NCBI GenBank assembly: GCA_018716285.1 | Contig: DVKD01000044.1 | Location: forward strand, 1 to 59,209 | DNA from: Candidatus Merdivicinus faecavium | GTDB taxonomy: Bacteria; Bacillota; Clostridia; Oscillospirales; Ruminococcaceae | Direction of reading: 5' to 3' | DNA length: 59,209 nt | Part shown: positions 24,187 through 32,445 of the stretch, one piece after another | How the letters are laid out: each line of letters opens with the position of its first letter | Position numbering within the stretch: the stretch's first letter is position 1 | Translations under genes and position numbers: made by a program | Notes under the pieces: generated by a model | The model's input: only the letters and a program-made list of their open reading frames with translations | What the model was told of the DNA's origin: nothing | The model's database searches: none

Positions 24187-26241
24187 ATGTCTGAACAACA
24201 CAACCATGCACACGCTTCCTCCTGCTCCTGCGGCCATGCCCATCACGAGCACCATGCCGGCTGCGGGTGCGGCCATGCGCATCATGAGGAGCCCTGCTGC
24301 GCCCACGAACACTGCTGCGCGGAGGATCACGAGTACACAGGCGATCCGTCCCACTCACACGGACATTGCCACACCCATGAGCACGGCTGCTCCTGCGCCG
24401 CCTGCGACGCGGCCGAGGGAGAGGAGAAAAAGGCCGGGCCGAAAGAAATCCTGCTGGTCGGGGGCGCGGTCCTGCTGGTCGCCGCTTCCTTCCTTCTGCC
24501 GGAGGGGCTCTGGCGGACGATCCTGCTCGCGGCGGCCGCCCTGCTGGTCGGCTGGGAGATGTTCATTGAGGGGATCAAGGGGCTGTTCCGCCTCTCCCTC
24601 GACGAGATGACCCTGATGACCATCGCCGTCGTCGCCGCCTTTGCAATCGGCGAGGGATTTGAGGGGGCGATGGTCACCATCCTTTTCCACATCGGAGAAT
24701 TCATCGAAAACCGCGCCGTGCTGCAGGGGCGCAAGCGGATCGACGCGCTGCTGTCCATTGTCCCTGAGACGGCCAACCGGCTCGGGCCGGACGGCGCAGT
24801 CCAGACGGTGCCCTCTAAAGAGGTCGCGGTCGGGGAGCCGCTTCTCATCCGCGCGGGGGAGCGGGTGCCGCTTGACTGCGAGGTCCTCTCCGGCGAAAGC
24901 GAGCTCGACACCTCGGCCGTTACCGGCGAAAGCCAGCCGCAGCCGGCCGCCGCGGGCAGCATGCTCCTCTCGGGCATGGTCAACTTAAGCGGCGCGCTGC
25001 AATGCCGCGTGACCCGCGACTACCACAACTCGACCGCGAGCAAGATCGCCCAGATGGTCCGGGAAGCGACCGAGAAGAAGAGCAAAACCGAAAAGTTCAT
25101 CACCCGCTTCAGCCGGGTCTACACGCCGGTCGTCGTGCTGCTGGCGGTATTGCTGGCGGTGCTGCCGCCCCTTCTGGGCGCGGGCGCGTTTTCGGTCTGG
25201 CTCTCCCGTGCGCTGATCTTCCTGGTGGCCTCCTGCCCCTGCGCGCTGGTCATTTCCATCCCGATCACCTTCTATAACATCATCGGCGCAGCCTCGCGAA
25301 ACGGCGCGCTGATCAAAGGCTCCCAGCACATCGAGACCCTTTCGAAAATCCGGCAGGTCGTCTTCGACAAGACCGGCACCCTCACCACCGGCCAGCTGTC
25401 GGTCGCCGGCGTGACGCCCGCTGCGGGGATCTCTGAGGAGCAGGTGCTCCGGCTGGCCTCCGTCTGCGAATCGGCCTCCGTCCACCCCATTGCGCAGGCG
25501 GTCCGGGAAAAGGCCGGCAGCGTCCCCGCGCCGCAGTCTGCGGAAGACATCCCCGGCAAGGGGGTCCGCGCGGTCATCGACGGCAAGGCGTACTACTGCG
25601 GCTCCGCCCGGCTGATGGAGGAAAACGGCCTTTCCACCGCCGCCCTGCCTGCCGCTTCCCTTTATCTCGCGGATGAGGAGCGGGTCCTGGGGGCCATCAC
25701 AGCCGGCGACACCATCCGCCCTGAGGCGAAGGACGCGCTGCTCGCCCTCCAGAAACAGGGAGTCTCCCGCACCGTCATGCTCTCCGGCGACCGCCGGGAT
25801 GCGGCGGAGCGTGTGCGCAAGGAGCTGGGGATCACCGAGGTCCGCGCCGAACTGCTGCCGCAGGATAAGGTCACCGCGATGGAATCCCTGCGGAGAAACG
25901 GCGTCACTGCCTTCGTCGGAGACGGCATCAACGACGGGCCGGTCCTCGCGGCCGCCGACATCGGCTTTGCGATGGGGATGGGCAGCGATCTGGCCGCCCA
26001 GGCTGCCGACGTCGTCCTGATGGGCGACAACCTCGGCTCGATTGCCCGCACCATCGCCCTGGCGCGGCGGGGGCTGACCATCGCCCGGCAGAACCTCGTC
26101 TTCATCCTGGCTGTCAAGCTGATCGTCCTCGTGCTGGGCGCGCTCGGTTATGCGCCGATGTGGGCGGCGGTTTTCGCCGACGTCGGGGTCTGCGTCCTGA
26201 CGGTGCTAAACTCCCTGCGGGCGGGTGCGGTCCGCAAATAA
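24187..26241 (+). CDS. Zn/Cd/Pb-type P1B ATPase with His/Cys-rich N-terminus
   Basis: The 684-residue heavy-metal pump lacks a ferredoxin-like HMA domain. It has instead an approximately 75-residue tail packed with His, Cys, HAHHEHH and CCAHEHCC clusters. Eight membrane helices follow. Landmarks are TGES, the SCPCALV metal site in helix 6, DKTGT with the phosphorylated Asp, SVHPIAQ, GDGINDGP, AVKLIV (Lys of helix 7) and FADVGV (Asp of helix 8). The Lys/Asp pair marks the ZntA/CadA (P1B-2) group. It exports divalent soft metals under the adjacent repressor. Other metals such as Co cannot be excluded. Confidence 0.93.
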   Translation: MSEQHNHAHASSCSCGHAHHEHHAGCGCGHAHHEEPCCAHEHCCAEDHEYTGDPSHSHGHCHTHEHGCSCAACDAAEGEEKKAGPKEILLVGGAVLLVAASFLLPEGLWRTILLAAAALLVGWEMFIEGIKGLFRLSLDEMTLMTIAVVAAFAIGEGFEGAMVTILFHIGEFIENRAVLQGRKRIDALLSIVPETANRLGPDGAVQTVPSKEVAVGEPLLIRAGERVPLDCEVLSGESELDTSAVTGESQPQPAAAGSMLLSGMVNLSGALQCRVTRDYHNSTASKIAQMVREATEKKSKTEKFITRFSRVYTPVVVLLAVLLAVLPPLLGAGAFSVWLSRALIFLVASCPCALVISIPITFYNIIGAASRNGALIKGSQHIETLSKIRQVVFDKTGTLTTGQLSVAGVTPAAGISEEQVLRLASVCESASVHPIAQAVREKAGSVPAPQSAEDIPGKGVRAVIDGKAYYCGSARLMEENGLSTAALPAASLYLADEERVLGAITAGDTIRPEAKDALLALQKQGVSRTVMLSGDRRDAAERVRKELGITEVRAELLPQDKVTAMESLRRNGVTAFVGDGINDGPVLAAADIGFAMGMGSDLAAQAADVVLMGDNLGSIARTIALARRGLTIARQNLVFILAVKLIVLVLGALGYAPMWAAVFADVGVCVLTVLNSLRAGAVRK

Positions 26242-26258
26242 AGGAAATACGCAGTTGT

Positions 26259-26305
26259 CCCCGGGCAGAGCTTTCGTTTCCGGAAGCCCGCCCGGGGGCG
26301 TTTTT
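26259..26305 (+). terminator. Terminator of the metal-efflux operon
   Basis: CCCCGGGC (26259-26266) pairs with GCCCGGGG (26290-26297), with partial pairing inside the loop. GCG and TTTTT (26301-26305) follow. The T-run reaches the stop-codon end of the convergent peptidase gene. Confidence 0.75.
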
Positions 26306-26924
26306 ATGCCGGGAGTCCGCCGCGGATCAGCCGTTCCTCTCCCCTCTCAGCCAAAATCCCGTCCCCGTCGTTTAAGCGCAGCACCCGGCAGCCGGTTTCC
26401 TGTTCATATGCGCGGCAGGTTTCCTCAAAATGCGCGAAACGGCGGAGGTATCTGCTGTAATGCGGCAGTATCTCGCGCCCGGTCAGGCAAAGGGCGGACA
26501 GGTCGCGGACGCCCCAGAGGTTCATCTCCGGCGTATAGCGGTCGATCAGCCGGAGGGAAGGCCCCAGCACCAGCGCCCCCGCGCTCCAGCCGATGAGCAG
26601 CCGCTCCTCCGCCAGTTTCCGGAGCACTTCCTCCGCCTGATGTTCCCGGATCGAATGAAGCAGATAGTAGGGGTTCCCGCCCATGAGCTCCACAACGTCA
26701 AAACCCAGCAGGCCGGCGGGCGGCCGGCAGTCGATGTCGAAGATTTCCGCCGAAAGGCCGAGCTGTATGAGCTCCCCCAGGCAGCGGGCGGCGTGACGGT
26801 TCTTTTCCTTATACACCGGGTCGGCGGTGACAACCAGCGCCGCTGTCCGCTTGCCGGCGGCGGCCGTTTGGACGGCGGCGAGAAGCGGGGCGCTGGTCAG
26901 CCCGTTGGAAGCCAGAAACAGCAT
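26304..26924 (-). CDS. Peptidase S51 family (dipeptidase E-like)
   Basis: The 206-residue cytosolic protein has the S51 fold. The nucleophile Ser114 lies in GWSAGA, the GGNPYYLL motif precedes it, and His155 in LPHYSRY is a likely catalytic His. Dipeptidase E cleaves N-terminal Asp dipeptides, but S51 relatives also include cyanophycinases, so the substrate is open. It is the last of four genes on the minus strand, 16 nt after the AAA ATPase. Confidence 0.85.
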   Translation of the reverse strand: MLFLASNGLTSAPLLAAVQTAAAGKRTAALVVTADPVYKEKNRHAARCLGELIQLGLSAEIFDIDCRPPAGLLGFDVVELMGGNPYYLLHSIREHQAEEVLRKLAEERLLIGWSAGALVLGPSLRLIDRYTPEMNLWGVRDLSALCLTGREILPHYSRYLRRFAHFEETCRAYEQETGCRVLRLNDGDGILAERGEERLIRGGLPA

Positions 26925-26940
26925 GGCAAAGCTCCTTCCT

Positions 26941-27684
26941 CTATTCCCCTTCCCCCATCAGCTCGTGCAGCATCCGGGGGTAAAAGCGCAGAAAATCCAG
27001 GGTGACCCGGTACTGCTCGGTCTCCTCATAGGGGACGGCACGGATGCCTTCTGCGGAAAAGACGTAGATGATACTGTCCGGATAGGCCATCAGGATGGGC
27101 GAATGGGTGGCGATGATGAGCTGGGAATCGGCCTGAATCAGGCGGTGCATCTTTTGAAGCATGGCGAGCTGGCGGGTGGGCGAGAGGGCGGATTCCGGCT
27201 CGTCAAAGAGGTAAAGCCCCTGCCCGCCCAGCCGGTTTTCGAGGAGGGCAAAGAAGCTCTCCCCGTGGGAGCGGGTGTGGAGGTTTCCGCCGTAATAAGC
27301 GCGGATGGGGGTCCCCAGTCCATTTTCCGAAAGGTGTTCCACCTCAGTCGCGACGTTGTAAAAGCTCTCCGCGCGGAAGAAAAAGCCGTCCCGCGGGCGG
27401 GAAATCCCCCGGACAAGGGTGAGATACTCGCTTAGCTCCGAGTGGGAGGCGTAGGTGGAGAAGCGGAAATTGCGGGTGCCGCCCTCGGGGTTGAAGCCCG
27501 CGGCGACGGCGATCCCCTCTAAGAGGGTCGACTTCCCCGTCCCGTTCTCCCCCACAAAAAAGGTGACCTTCGGGTGGAGCGGCAGGCGGCTTAACTTCCG
27601 CAGGGCGGGGATGGAGAAGGGGTATTCCGTGAAATCCGGCACCTTGTCCCGCTTTAAGCGGACCTCCTGAATGTAGCTTTCCAT
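26941..27684 (-). CDS. AAA family ATPase (ABC-like, COG3910 type)
   Basis: The 247-residue soluble ATPase has Walker A GENGTGKST (about 45-53), a signature-like region after NLHTRSHGESF, Walker B LYLFDEPESALSP and the switch IIATHS, as in ABC/SMC-like ATPases without membrane partners. This type is common as a stand-alone protein and its role is unknown. It abuts the dCMP deaminase stop codon (0-nt spacing), so translation is coupled. No nuclease or toxin domain is fused. Confidence 0.85.
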   Translation of the reverse strand: MESYIQEVRLKRDKVPDFTEYPFSIPALRKLSRLPLHPKVTFFVGENGTGKSTLLEGIAVAAGFNPEGGTRNFRFSTYASHSELSEYLTLVRGISRPRDGFFFRAESFYNVATEVEHLSENGLGTPIRAYYGGNLHTRSHGESFFALLENRLGGQGLYLFDEPESALSPTRQLAMLQKMHRLIQADSQLIIATHSPILMAYPDSIIYVFSAEGIRAVPYEETEQYRVTLDFLRFYPRMLHELMGEGE

Positions 27685-28164
27685 CTAAAAATGCAGCGTA
27701 ATCTGCTTGCCGCTCGGGGTGTAGGGGCGGCATTTGACGCCCGCCAGCTCAAACATCCGCTTGGAGGCGATGACCGAGTCGGTGTCGGCGTATTTGTCGT
27801 ACCAGTAAACGACCTCCCGGATCCCGCTCTGGATGATCGCTTTGGCGCATTCGTTGCAGGGGAAGAGGGTGACATAGATGGTCGTCCCCCTGAGGGATCC
27901 GCCGTCGTTATTCAAAATGGCGTTGAGCTCTGCATGGCAGACGTAGAGGTACTTGGTGTCGAGAGGGGCCCCTTCCCGCTCCCAGGCCATCACGTCGTCG
28001 TGGCAGCCGGTCGGCATCCCGTTGTAGCCGACTGAAAGAATCTTGTGGTCCCGGTTGGCGATGCAGGCGCCGACCTGGGTGGACGGGTCCTTGCTCCGCT
28101 GGGCGGAGAGCAGGGCGATGCCCATGAAATATTCATCCCAACTGAGGTAATCAAGCCGTTTCAT
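27685..28164 (-). CDS. Deoxycytidylate deaminase (ComEB-like)
   Basis: The 159-residue zinc enzyme converts dCMP to dUMP for thymidylate synthesis. The metal and catalytic residues are intact: His77 and Glu79 in CHAEL, Cys103 and Cys106 in PCNEC. SKDPSTQVGA and GYNGMP are typical substrate-loop motifs. It overlaps the AraC-type regulator by 4 nt upstream (ATGA), so the regulator and enzyme are coupled, an unusual arrangement. The late-competence name comEB applies to close homologues. Confidence 0.93.
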   Translation of the reverse strand: MKRLDYLSWDEYFMGIALLSAQRSKDPSTQVGACIANRDHKILSVGYNGMPTGCHDDVMAWEREGAPLDTKYLYVCHAELNAILNNDGGSLRGTTIYVTLFPCNECAKAIIQSGIREVVYWYDKYADTDSVIASKRMFELAGVKCRPYTPSGKQITLHF

Positions 28165-29135
28165 GTCAGGTCCTCCTTTGCGGCCTGCCGGTATTCCCGC
28201 GGCGTCAGGCCGAATTCATCCCGGAATACCCGGTAAAAAAAGCTGGTGTTGTCGTAGCCGACCGCCGTGATCACATCGGTGACCGGCAGCGCGGTCTCGC
28301 GGATGAGCCGGGCGGCCTGGTGGAGCCGCTTTTTCCGCAGAAGCTCCTGGAATGTCGAGCCGGTTTCCGCCTTTATGAGCTTGCTCAGCGCGTAGACCGG
28401 CTGCTTTAAGCGGGCGGCGAGCTCGGTTAAACTGCCCGTGCAGTAATTGGTCTCGATATAGGAAAGCGCCTCCATCGCCAGGCGGCTGCGGCTCTGCGGG
28501 GCGGTGGCCGCAAGGGTCTCGGTATGGCCGACCAGGTGAAGGAGCAGAAGCCCCATCGTGATCTGATTTAAGCGGCGCTGGTCAGGCTGGCGGTTGACGA
28601 GCGACCAGATCATGTTTTCCGCCAGGTTGAGGACAGGCAGCAGCCCGGCCGCGTGGAAGTGGAGGTACTGTCCCTCCCCGCCGCTGCGGCGGAGGGCGCT
28701 GACCAAAAACTGGTAGATGACGTTCCCTTTGTCGAGCATCTCCTGCGCGGTGTCGAAAAATTCGGGCAGCACCATAAAGTTGACCGCGATATCGCCCTCG
28801 CCGGCCGGCAGGATCTCGTGGCGGGCGAACTGGTTTAAGAACAGGAAATCCCCGGGTTCCAGGACGACCGAATGCTTTCCGTCGACAATGTGGGTAAGGC
28901 TGCCCTCGCACATCAGGATAATCTCGATATAATTGTGCCGGTGCTCCGGGAAATGGACGAACCGGGTGTGGGGACGCACATCGATCAGCGCCCCGCCCTG
29001 CAGCATTTTCTCGCTGTCGATGGTGAAATCGCGCGTTCCGGTATACAGGGTGCGGTCGACCTGCTGCTCCCCCGCGAGAATCCGCCGTTCCTCCGGCGTT
29101 ATGGCGCGCAGCCGCTCCATCAGCTTGCGGTCCAT
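28161..29135 (-). CDS. AraC-family transcriptional regulator with cupin sensor
   Basis: 324 residues. An N-terminal cupin-like sensor occupies about 50-150 (HFPEHRHNYIEIILMCEGS, LEPGDFLFLNQFARHEI). A C-terminal pair of helix-turn-helix motifs lies at about 220-320 (LAARLKQPVYALSKLIKAETG; VGYDNTSFFYRVFRDEFGLTPREYR). Such proteins usually sense a small sugar or metabolite. It is the first gene of the operon, with its own promoter, and is divergent from the radical SAM gene. The ligand is unknown. Confidence 0.93.
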   Translation of the reverse strand: MDRKLMERLRAITPEERRILAGEQQVDRTLYTGTRDFTIDSEKMLQGGALIDVRPHTRFVHFPEHRHNYIEIILMCEGSLTHIVDGKHSVVLEPGDFLFLNQFARHEILPAGEGDIAVNFMVLPEFFDTAQEMLDKGNVIYQFLVSALRRSGGEGQYLHFHAAGLLPVLNLAENMIWSLVNRQPDQRRLNQITMGLLLLHLVGHTETLAATAPQSRSRLAMEALSYIETNYCTGSLTELAARLKQPVYALSKLIKAETGSTFQELLRKKRLHQAARLIRETALPVTDVITAVGYDNTSFFYRVFRDEFGLTPREYRQAAKEDLT

Positions 29136-29160
29136 CGTCCTCCCCCCTTTCTATAGAATA

Positions 29161-29190
29161 AGAGTAGCAGAAAAAGGTGAGGCTTGTCAA
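29161..29190 (-). promoter_or_regulatory. Promoter of the AraC operon
   Basis: TTGACA (29185-29190) and TACTCT (29161-29166) are spaced by 18 nt on the minus strand. Confidence 0.65.
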
Positions 29191-29321
29191 GGGCGCGGGC
29201 AAATCTTCCTCATTATGCCACAAATACGGGCGGCCGTCTCCCTATGGAAAACGGTCGGTAGATTTATCTGGTATTCACAAAACATCGCCGCAGATTTGTA
29301 CATGTTATTTGCCTTCCGGCC

Positions 29322-29350
29322 TTTACAAGAACGCTTGTTCGTGTTATAAT
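29322..29350 (+). promoter_or_regulatory. SOS-type promoter: LexA box inside the spacer
   Basis: TTTACA (29322-29327) and TATAAT (29345-29350) have 17-nt spacing. Inside the spacer lies GAACGCTTGTTC (29329-29340), which fits the Gram-positive LexA/DinR box GAAC-N4-GTTC exactly. A further GAACGTTC palindrome occurs at 29364-29371. Confidence 0.85.
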
Positions 29351-29361
29351 CTGAATATAGA

Positions 29362-30693
29362 ATGAACGTTCGGGTGAGAAAGATGGATTTATTTGAAAAA
29401 CTGACGATCTTAAGCGACGCGGCCAAATACGACGCCGCCTGCACCTCCAGCGGCGTCGACCGGGACGGCAGGCCGGACGGCATCGGCAGCGCGCAGGCCT
29501 GCGGCATCTGCCACAGCTTTTCGGCGGACGGGCGGTGCATCAGCCTGCTCAAGGTGCTGCTCTCCAACGCCTGCGTCTACAACTGCCAGTACTGCGTCAA
29601 CCGCATCAGCAACGACGCCCCGCGCGCCACCTTCACGGCCCGCGAGCTGGCCGACCTGACCATCCAGTTTTACCGCCGCAATTATATTGAAGGGCTGTTT
29701 TTGAGCTCGGGCATCCTCAAAAATCCCGACTACACCTGCGAGCAGATGACCGAGGTGCTCCGGATCCTCCGGCAGGAGTACCGCTTTAACGGCTATATCC
29801 ATGTCAAAGCCATCCCCGGGGCCGACCCGCTGCTTATCGAGCGGATGGGGATGCTGGCCGACCGGATGAGCGTCAACATCGAGCTGCCGAGCGAGCAGAG
29901 CCTCACCGCCCTCGCCCCCAACAAGAAAAAGGGGGCCATCCTCGCGCCGATGCGGCAGATTCGGGACGGCATCACCCAAAGCCAGACCGACATCGTCCGC
30001 TACCGCCACGCGCCCCGCTTCGCGCCCGCGGGTCAGAGCACCCAGATGATCATCGGGGCCACCCCGGAGACGGATTTCCAGATTCTCCGCCTCTCGGAGG
30101 CCCTCTACAAAAAGTATTCCCTCAAGCGGGTCTTCTTTTCGGCCTATATGCCGGTCGTGGAGAGCTCCCTCCTCCCCTCCCTGGACACCAAGCCGCCGCT
30201 GCTGCGGGAGCACCGGCTCTACCAGGCCGACTGGCTGCTGCGGTTTTACGGGTTTGAGGCGCGGGAGATCCTCGACGAAGAAAACCCGAACTTCAACCCC
30301 TTCCTCGACCCGAAATGCAACTGGGCCATCCACCACATGGAGCATTTCCCGGTCGAGGTCAACACGGCGAGCTACGAGACGCTGCTGCGGGTGCCGGGGA
30401 TCGGGGTACGGTCGGCCAAACGGATCGTCGCGGCGCGGCGGACCGGGAGCCTCGACCTCGCCGCCCTCAAAAAGATCGGGGTGGTGCTCAAGCGGGCGCA
30501 GTATTTCATCACCTGCCGGGGCAAGCTGCCCGACGCCGCCCGGCTCCGTTCCGACAACATGATCCGCGCGGTGCTGTCGGACAAGGCCGCCGCCATGCTG
30601 GGGCTGCCGCAGGGGGAACAGCTCTCCCTCTTCCATGACCCCAAGATGCTGACCAGAGAGGATGTGCTGCAATGCCTGACCGGAGAACTGTGA
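29362..30693 (+). CDS. Putative DNA modification/repair radical SAM protein (TIGR03916 type)
   Basis: A 443-residue radical SAM enzyme. The iron-sulfur cluster motif is CVYNCQYC (CxxxCxxC), after an extra Cys cluster ACGICHSF. A helix-hairpin-helix DNA-binding element (LLRVPGIGVRSAKRIVAAR) lies near the C-terminus. This matches the family annotated as putative DNA modification/repair radical SAM protein, whose genes pair with DUF4130 proteins and sometimes uracil-DNA glycosylase. The start is either ATG 29362 or ATG 29383 (MDLFEKL, matching the family start; its GAGAAAG site is very close). The SOS box upstream supports a damage-response role. The reaction is unknown. Confidence 0.9.
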   Translation: MNVRVRKMDLFEKLTILSDAAKYDAACTSSGVDRDGRPDGIGSAQACGICHSFSADGRCISLLKVLLSNACVYNCQYCVNRISNDAPRATFTARELADLTIQFYRRNYIEGLFLSSGILKNPDYTCEQMTEVLRILRQEYRFNGYIHVKAIPGADPLLIERMGMLADRMSVNIELPSEQSLTALAPNKKKGAILAPMRQIRDGITQSQTDIVRYRHAPRFAPAGQSTQMIIGATPETDFQILRLSEALYKKYSLKRVFFSAYMPVVESSLLPSLDTKPPLLREHRLYQADWLLRFYGFEAREILDEENPNFNPFLDPKCNWAIHHMEHFPVEVNTASYETLLRVPGIGVRSAKRIVAARRTGSLDLAALKKIGVVLKRAQYFITCRGKLPDAARLRSDNMIRAVLSDKAAAMLGLPQGEQLSLFHDPKMLTREDVLQCLTGEL

Positions 30694-31616
30694 GCGGATA
30701 CGAGTACGACGGGAGCTTCGAGGGGCTGCTCTGCTGCGTCTTTGAGAGCTTTGCCCGCAAGGAGCAGCCCCTCGACATCCGGGCGGAGGGGGAGGCGCAG
30801 TTCACCCTCTGCCCGCCCAGGCGGATCGAAACCAGCGGCGAGCGGGCCCGCCGGGTCGCCCTTTCCATCCCCAGGAAGATCTGCCCCGAGGCCGCCGGGT
30901 GGGTGCGGGACGGGTTTTTGAGCTGCGCGCCGCACAAGGAGCTGCTCATCCTCGAATTCCTGCGCAAAGGCTACCGCGCAGGGCCGCAGATCGTGCGGAT
31001 GCTCCAGGATGAGACGGTCGCGGAGCTCTTTCGCGCGGCGCAGTTTGTAGGCAACGAGGCCCACCTGCTCAAGGGGTTCCTTCGCTTTGTCGAGCGGGAC
31101 GGGATGCTGACCGCTGTCATCGACCCCAAAAATTTCGTGCTGCCCCTGATCGCGCCGCATTTCGCCGGGCGGCTGCCGGGCGAGACCTTCCTCATCTATG
31201 ACCGCAGCCACGGGATGGCGCTGCTGCACCACAGGGGAAAGATGCAGGTCTTCCCGGCCGACGACATCGCCTTCACCCCGGAAAACGAGGCTGAACGGGA
31301 ATACCAGCGGCTCTGGCGGCAGTTTTACAAGACCATCGCCATCGAGGGGCGCTATAACCCCAAATGCCGGATGACCCACTGCCCCAAGCGGTACTGGCAG
31401 AACATGACCGAGCTCTGCGGCGAAATTTCTGCCCCTTCTGACCAGAATCTCTTGAAAAATCCGGCGGATTCCGGTATAATGGAAGAAAAAAAGCGGCGGA
31501 TCCCCGCCGGAAAGGTGGCAGCATATGATCTACACACTGAAAGCGGACGCCCTCGAGATTCAGGTGCGCACGCTTGGAGCCGAGCTCCAGAGCATCAAGA
31601 CGGCCGACGGCTTTGA
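30672..31616 (+). CDS. DUF4130 (TIGR03915-type) putative DNA metabolism protein with a read-through tail
   Basis: Partner of the radical SAM protein, overlapping it by 22 nt. The conserved core (residues 1 to about 248, to 31415) begins near YEYDGSFEGLLCCVFESF and ends with CPKRYWQNMTE, where family members normally stop. The reading frame continues for 66 more residues of low-quality sequence through the promoter and 92 nt into the mutarotase gene. The ancestral stop therefore seems lost. The ATG at 30672 has AGAGAGG upstream; a GTG at 30690 is an alternative start. It presumably acts with the radical SAM enzyme on nucleic acid. Confidence 0.85.
   Translation: MPDRRTVSGYEYDGSFEGLLCCVFESFARKEQPLDIRAEGEAQFTLCPPRRIETSGERARRVALSIPRKICPEAAGWVRDGFLSCAPHKELLILEFLRKGYRAGPQIVRMLQDETVAELFRAAQFVGNEAHLLKGFLRFVERDGMLTAVIDPKNFVLPLIAPHFAGRLPGETFLIYDRSHGMALLHHRGKMQVFPADDIAFTPENEAEREYQRLWRQFYKTIAIEGRYNPKCRMTHCPKRYWQNMTELCGEISAPSDQNLLKNPADSGIMEEKKRRIPAGKVAAYDLHTESGRPRDSGAHAWSRAPEHQDGRRL
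31452..31480 (+). promoter_or_regulatory. Promoter of the mutarotase gene
   Basis: TTGAAA (31452-31457) and TATAAT (31475-31480) have exact 17-nt spacing. The promoter sits inside the read-through tail of the upstream reading frame, which argues that this stretch was intergenic. Confidence 0.85.
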
Positions 31617-32388
31617 GTATCTCTGGCAGGGCGACCCCGCCTACTGGACCGGGCGCTCCTACATCCTCTTCCCCATCATCGGCGGCCTGCCGAACGAGAC
31701 CTATACCTGGGAGGGGAAATCGTACCACATGGGCTCCCACGGCTTTGCCCGCAAGACCGAGTTCGCCCTCGCGGAGCGGACGGAAAACAGCCTGACCTTC
31801 CAGATCTCGGACACCGAGGAGACCCGCGCGCAGTACCCGTTCTCCTTTGATTTCCAGGTGATCTACACCATCAAGGGCAACGTCCTGACCGAAGGCTTCC
31901 GGGTCGTCAACAAGGGAGAGGGCGTCATGCCCTTCTCGGTCGGCGGGCACCCCGGCTTCAACTGCCCGATGGACGAAGGCAAGGAGTACGGCGACTACAC
32001 CGTCCGCTTTGACCAGCCTGAGACGGCCGTCCGCCGCCTCAAGGCGAACAAGCTGCTGACCGGCGAGACCCTCCCCTTCCTCCAGAACGAATCGGAAAAG
32101 CAGCTCTCCCACGAGTGGTTCAAGCGGGACGCCGTCATCCTGCACGGCCTCAAATCGAGCCGCGTCTCGCTGAGCGCGGGCGGGCGGAAGGTCGAGATGG
32201 ATTTCGCAGGCTTCCCCGACTTCGGCATCTGGTCGAGCGCCAACGACGGCCCTTACGTCTGCTTCGAACCCTGGTTCGGGGTCGATTCGACCGCGGGCGA
32301 TTCCGGGCGGTTCGAGGACAAGGAAGGGATGGTTCTGCTCCCCGCCGGAGAGACCTTCGAAGCGGCCTTCCACATGACCCTCAGCTAA
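31525..32388 (+). CDS. Aldose 1-epimerase family protein (LacX-like)
   Basis: The 287-residue beta-sandwich enzyme of the galactose mutarotase superfamily interconverts anomers of sugars or sugar phosphates. Landmarks are TLGAELQSI, ILFPIIGG, the catalytic His in MGSHGFAR, FSVGGHPGFNCP and the late Glu in CFEPWFGVDS. It is the LacX-type subgroup rather than classical GalM. It has its own promoter and a terminator directly after. No sugar operon surrounds it, so the substrate is open. Confidence 0.92.
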   Translation: MIYTLKADALEIQVRTLGAELQSIKTADGFEYLWQGDPAYWTGRSYILFPIIGGLPNETYTWEGKSYHMGSHGFARKTEFALAERTENSLTFQISDTEETRAQYPFSFDFQVIYTIKGNVLTEGFRVVNKGEGVMPFSVGGHPGFNCPMDEGKEYGDYTVRFDQPETAVRRLKANKLLTGETLPFLQNESEKQLSHEWFKRDAVILHGLKSSRVSLSAGGRKVEMDFAGFPDFGIWSSANDGPYVCFEPWFGVDSTAGDSGRFEDKEGMVLLPAGETFEAAFHMTLS

Positions 32389-32405
32389 ACTGAAACAGTA
32401 TGCGA

Positions 32406-32445
32406 AAACCCCGCAGCCGTTACGGCCTGCGGGGCTCTGTTTTTG
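32406..32445 (+). terminator. Terminator of the mutarotase gene
   Basis: CCCCGCAG (32409-32416) pairs with CTGCGGGG (32427-32434), with inner CCG/CGG pairs, followed by CTCTGTTTTT. It overlaps the 3' end of the convergent membrane-protein gene. Confidence 0.85.
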
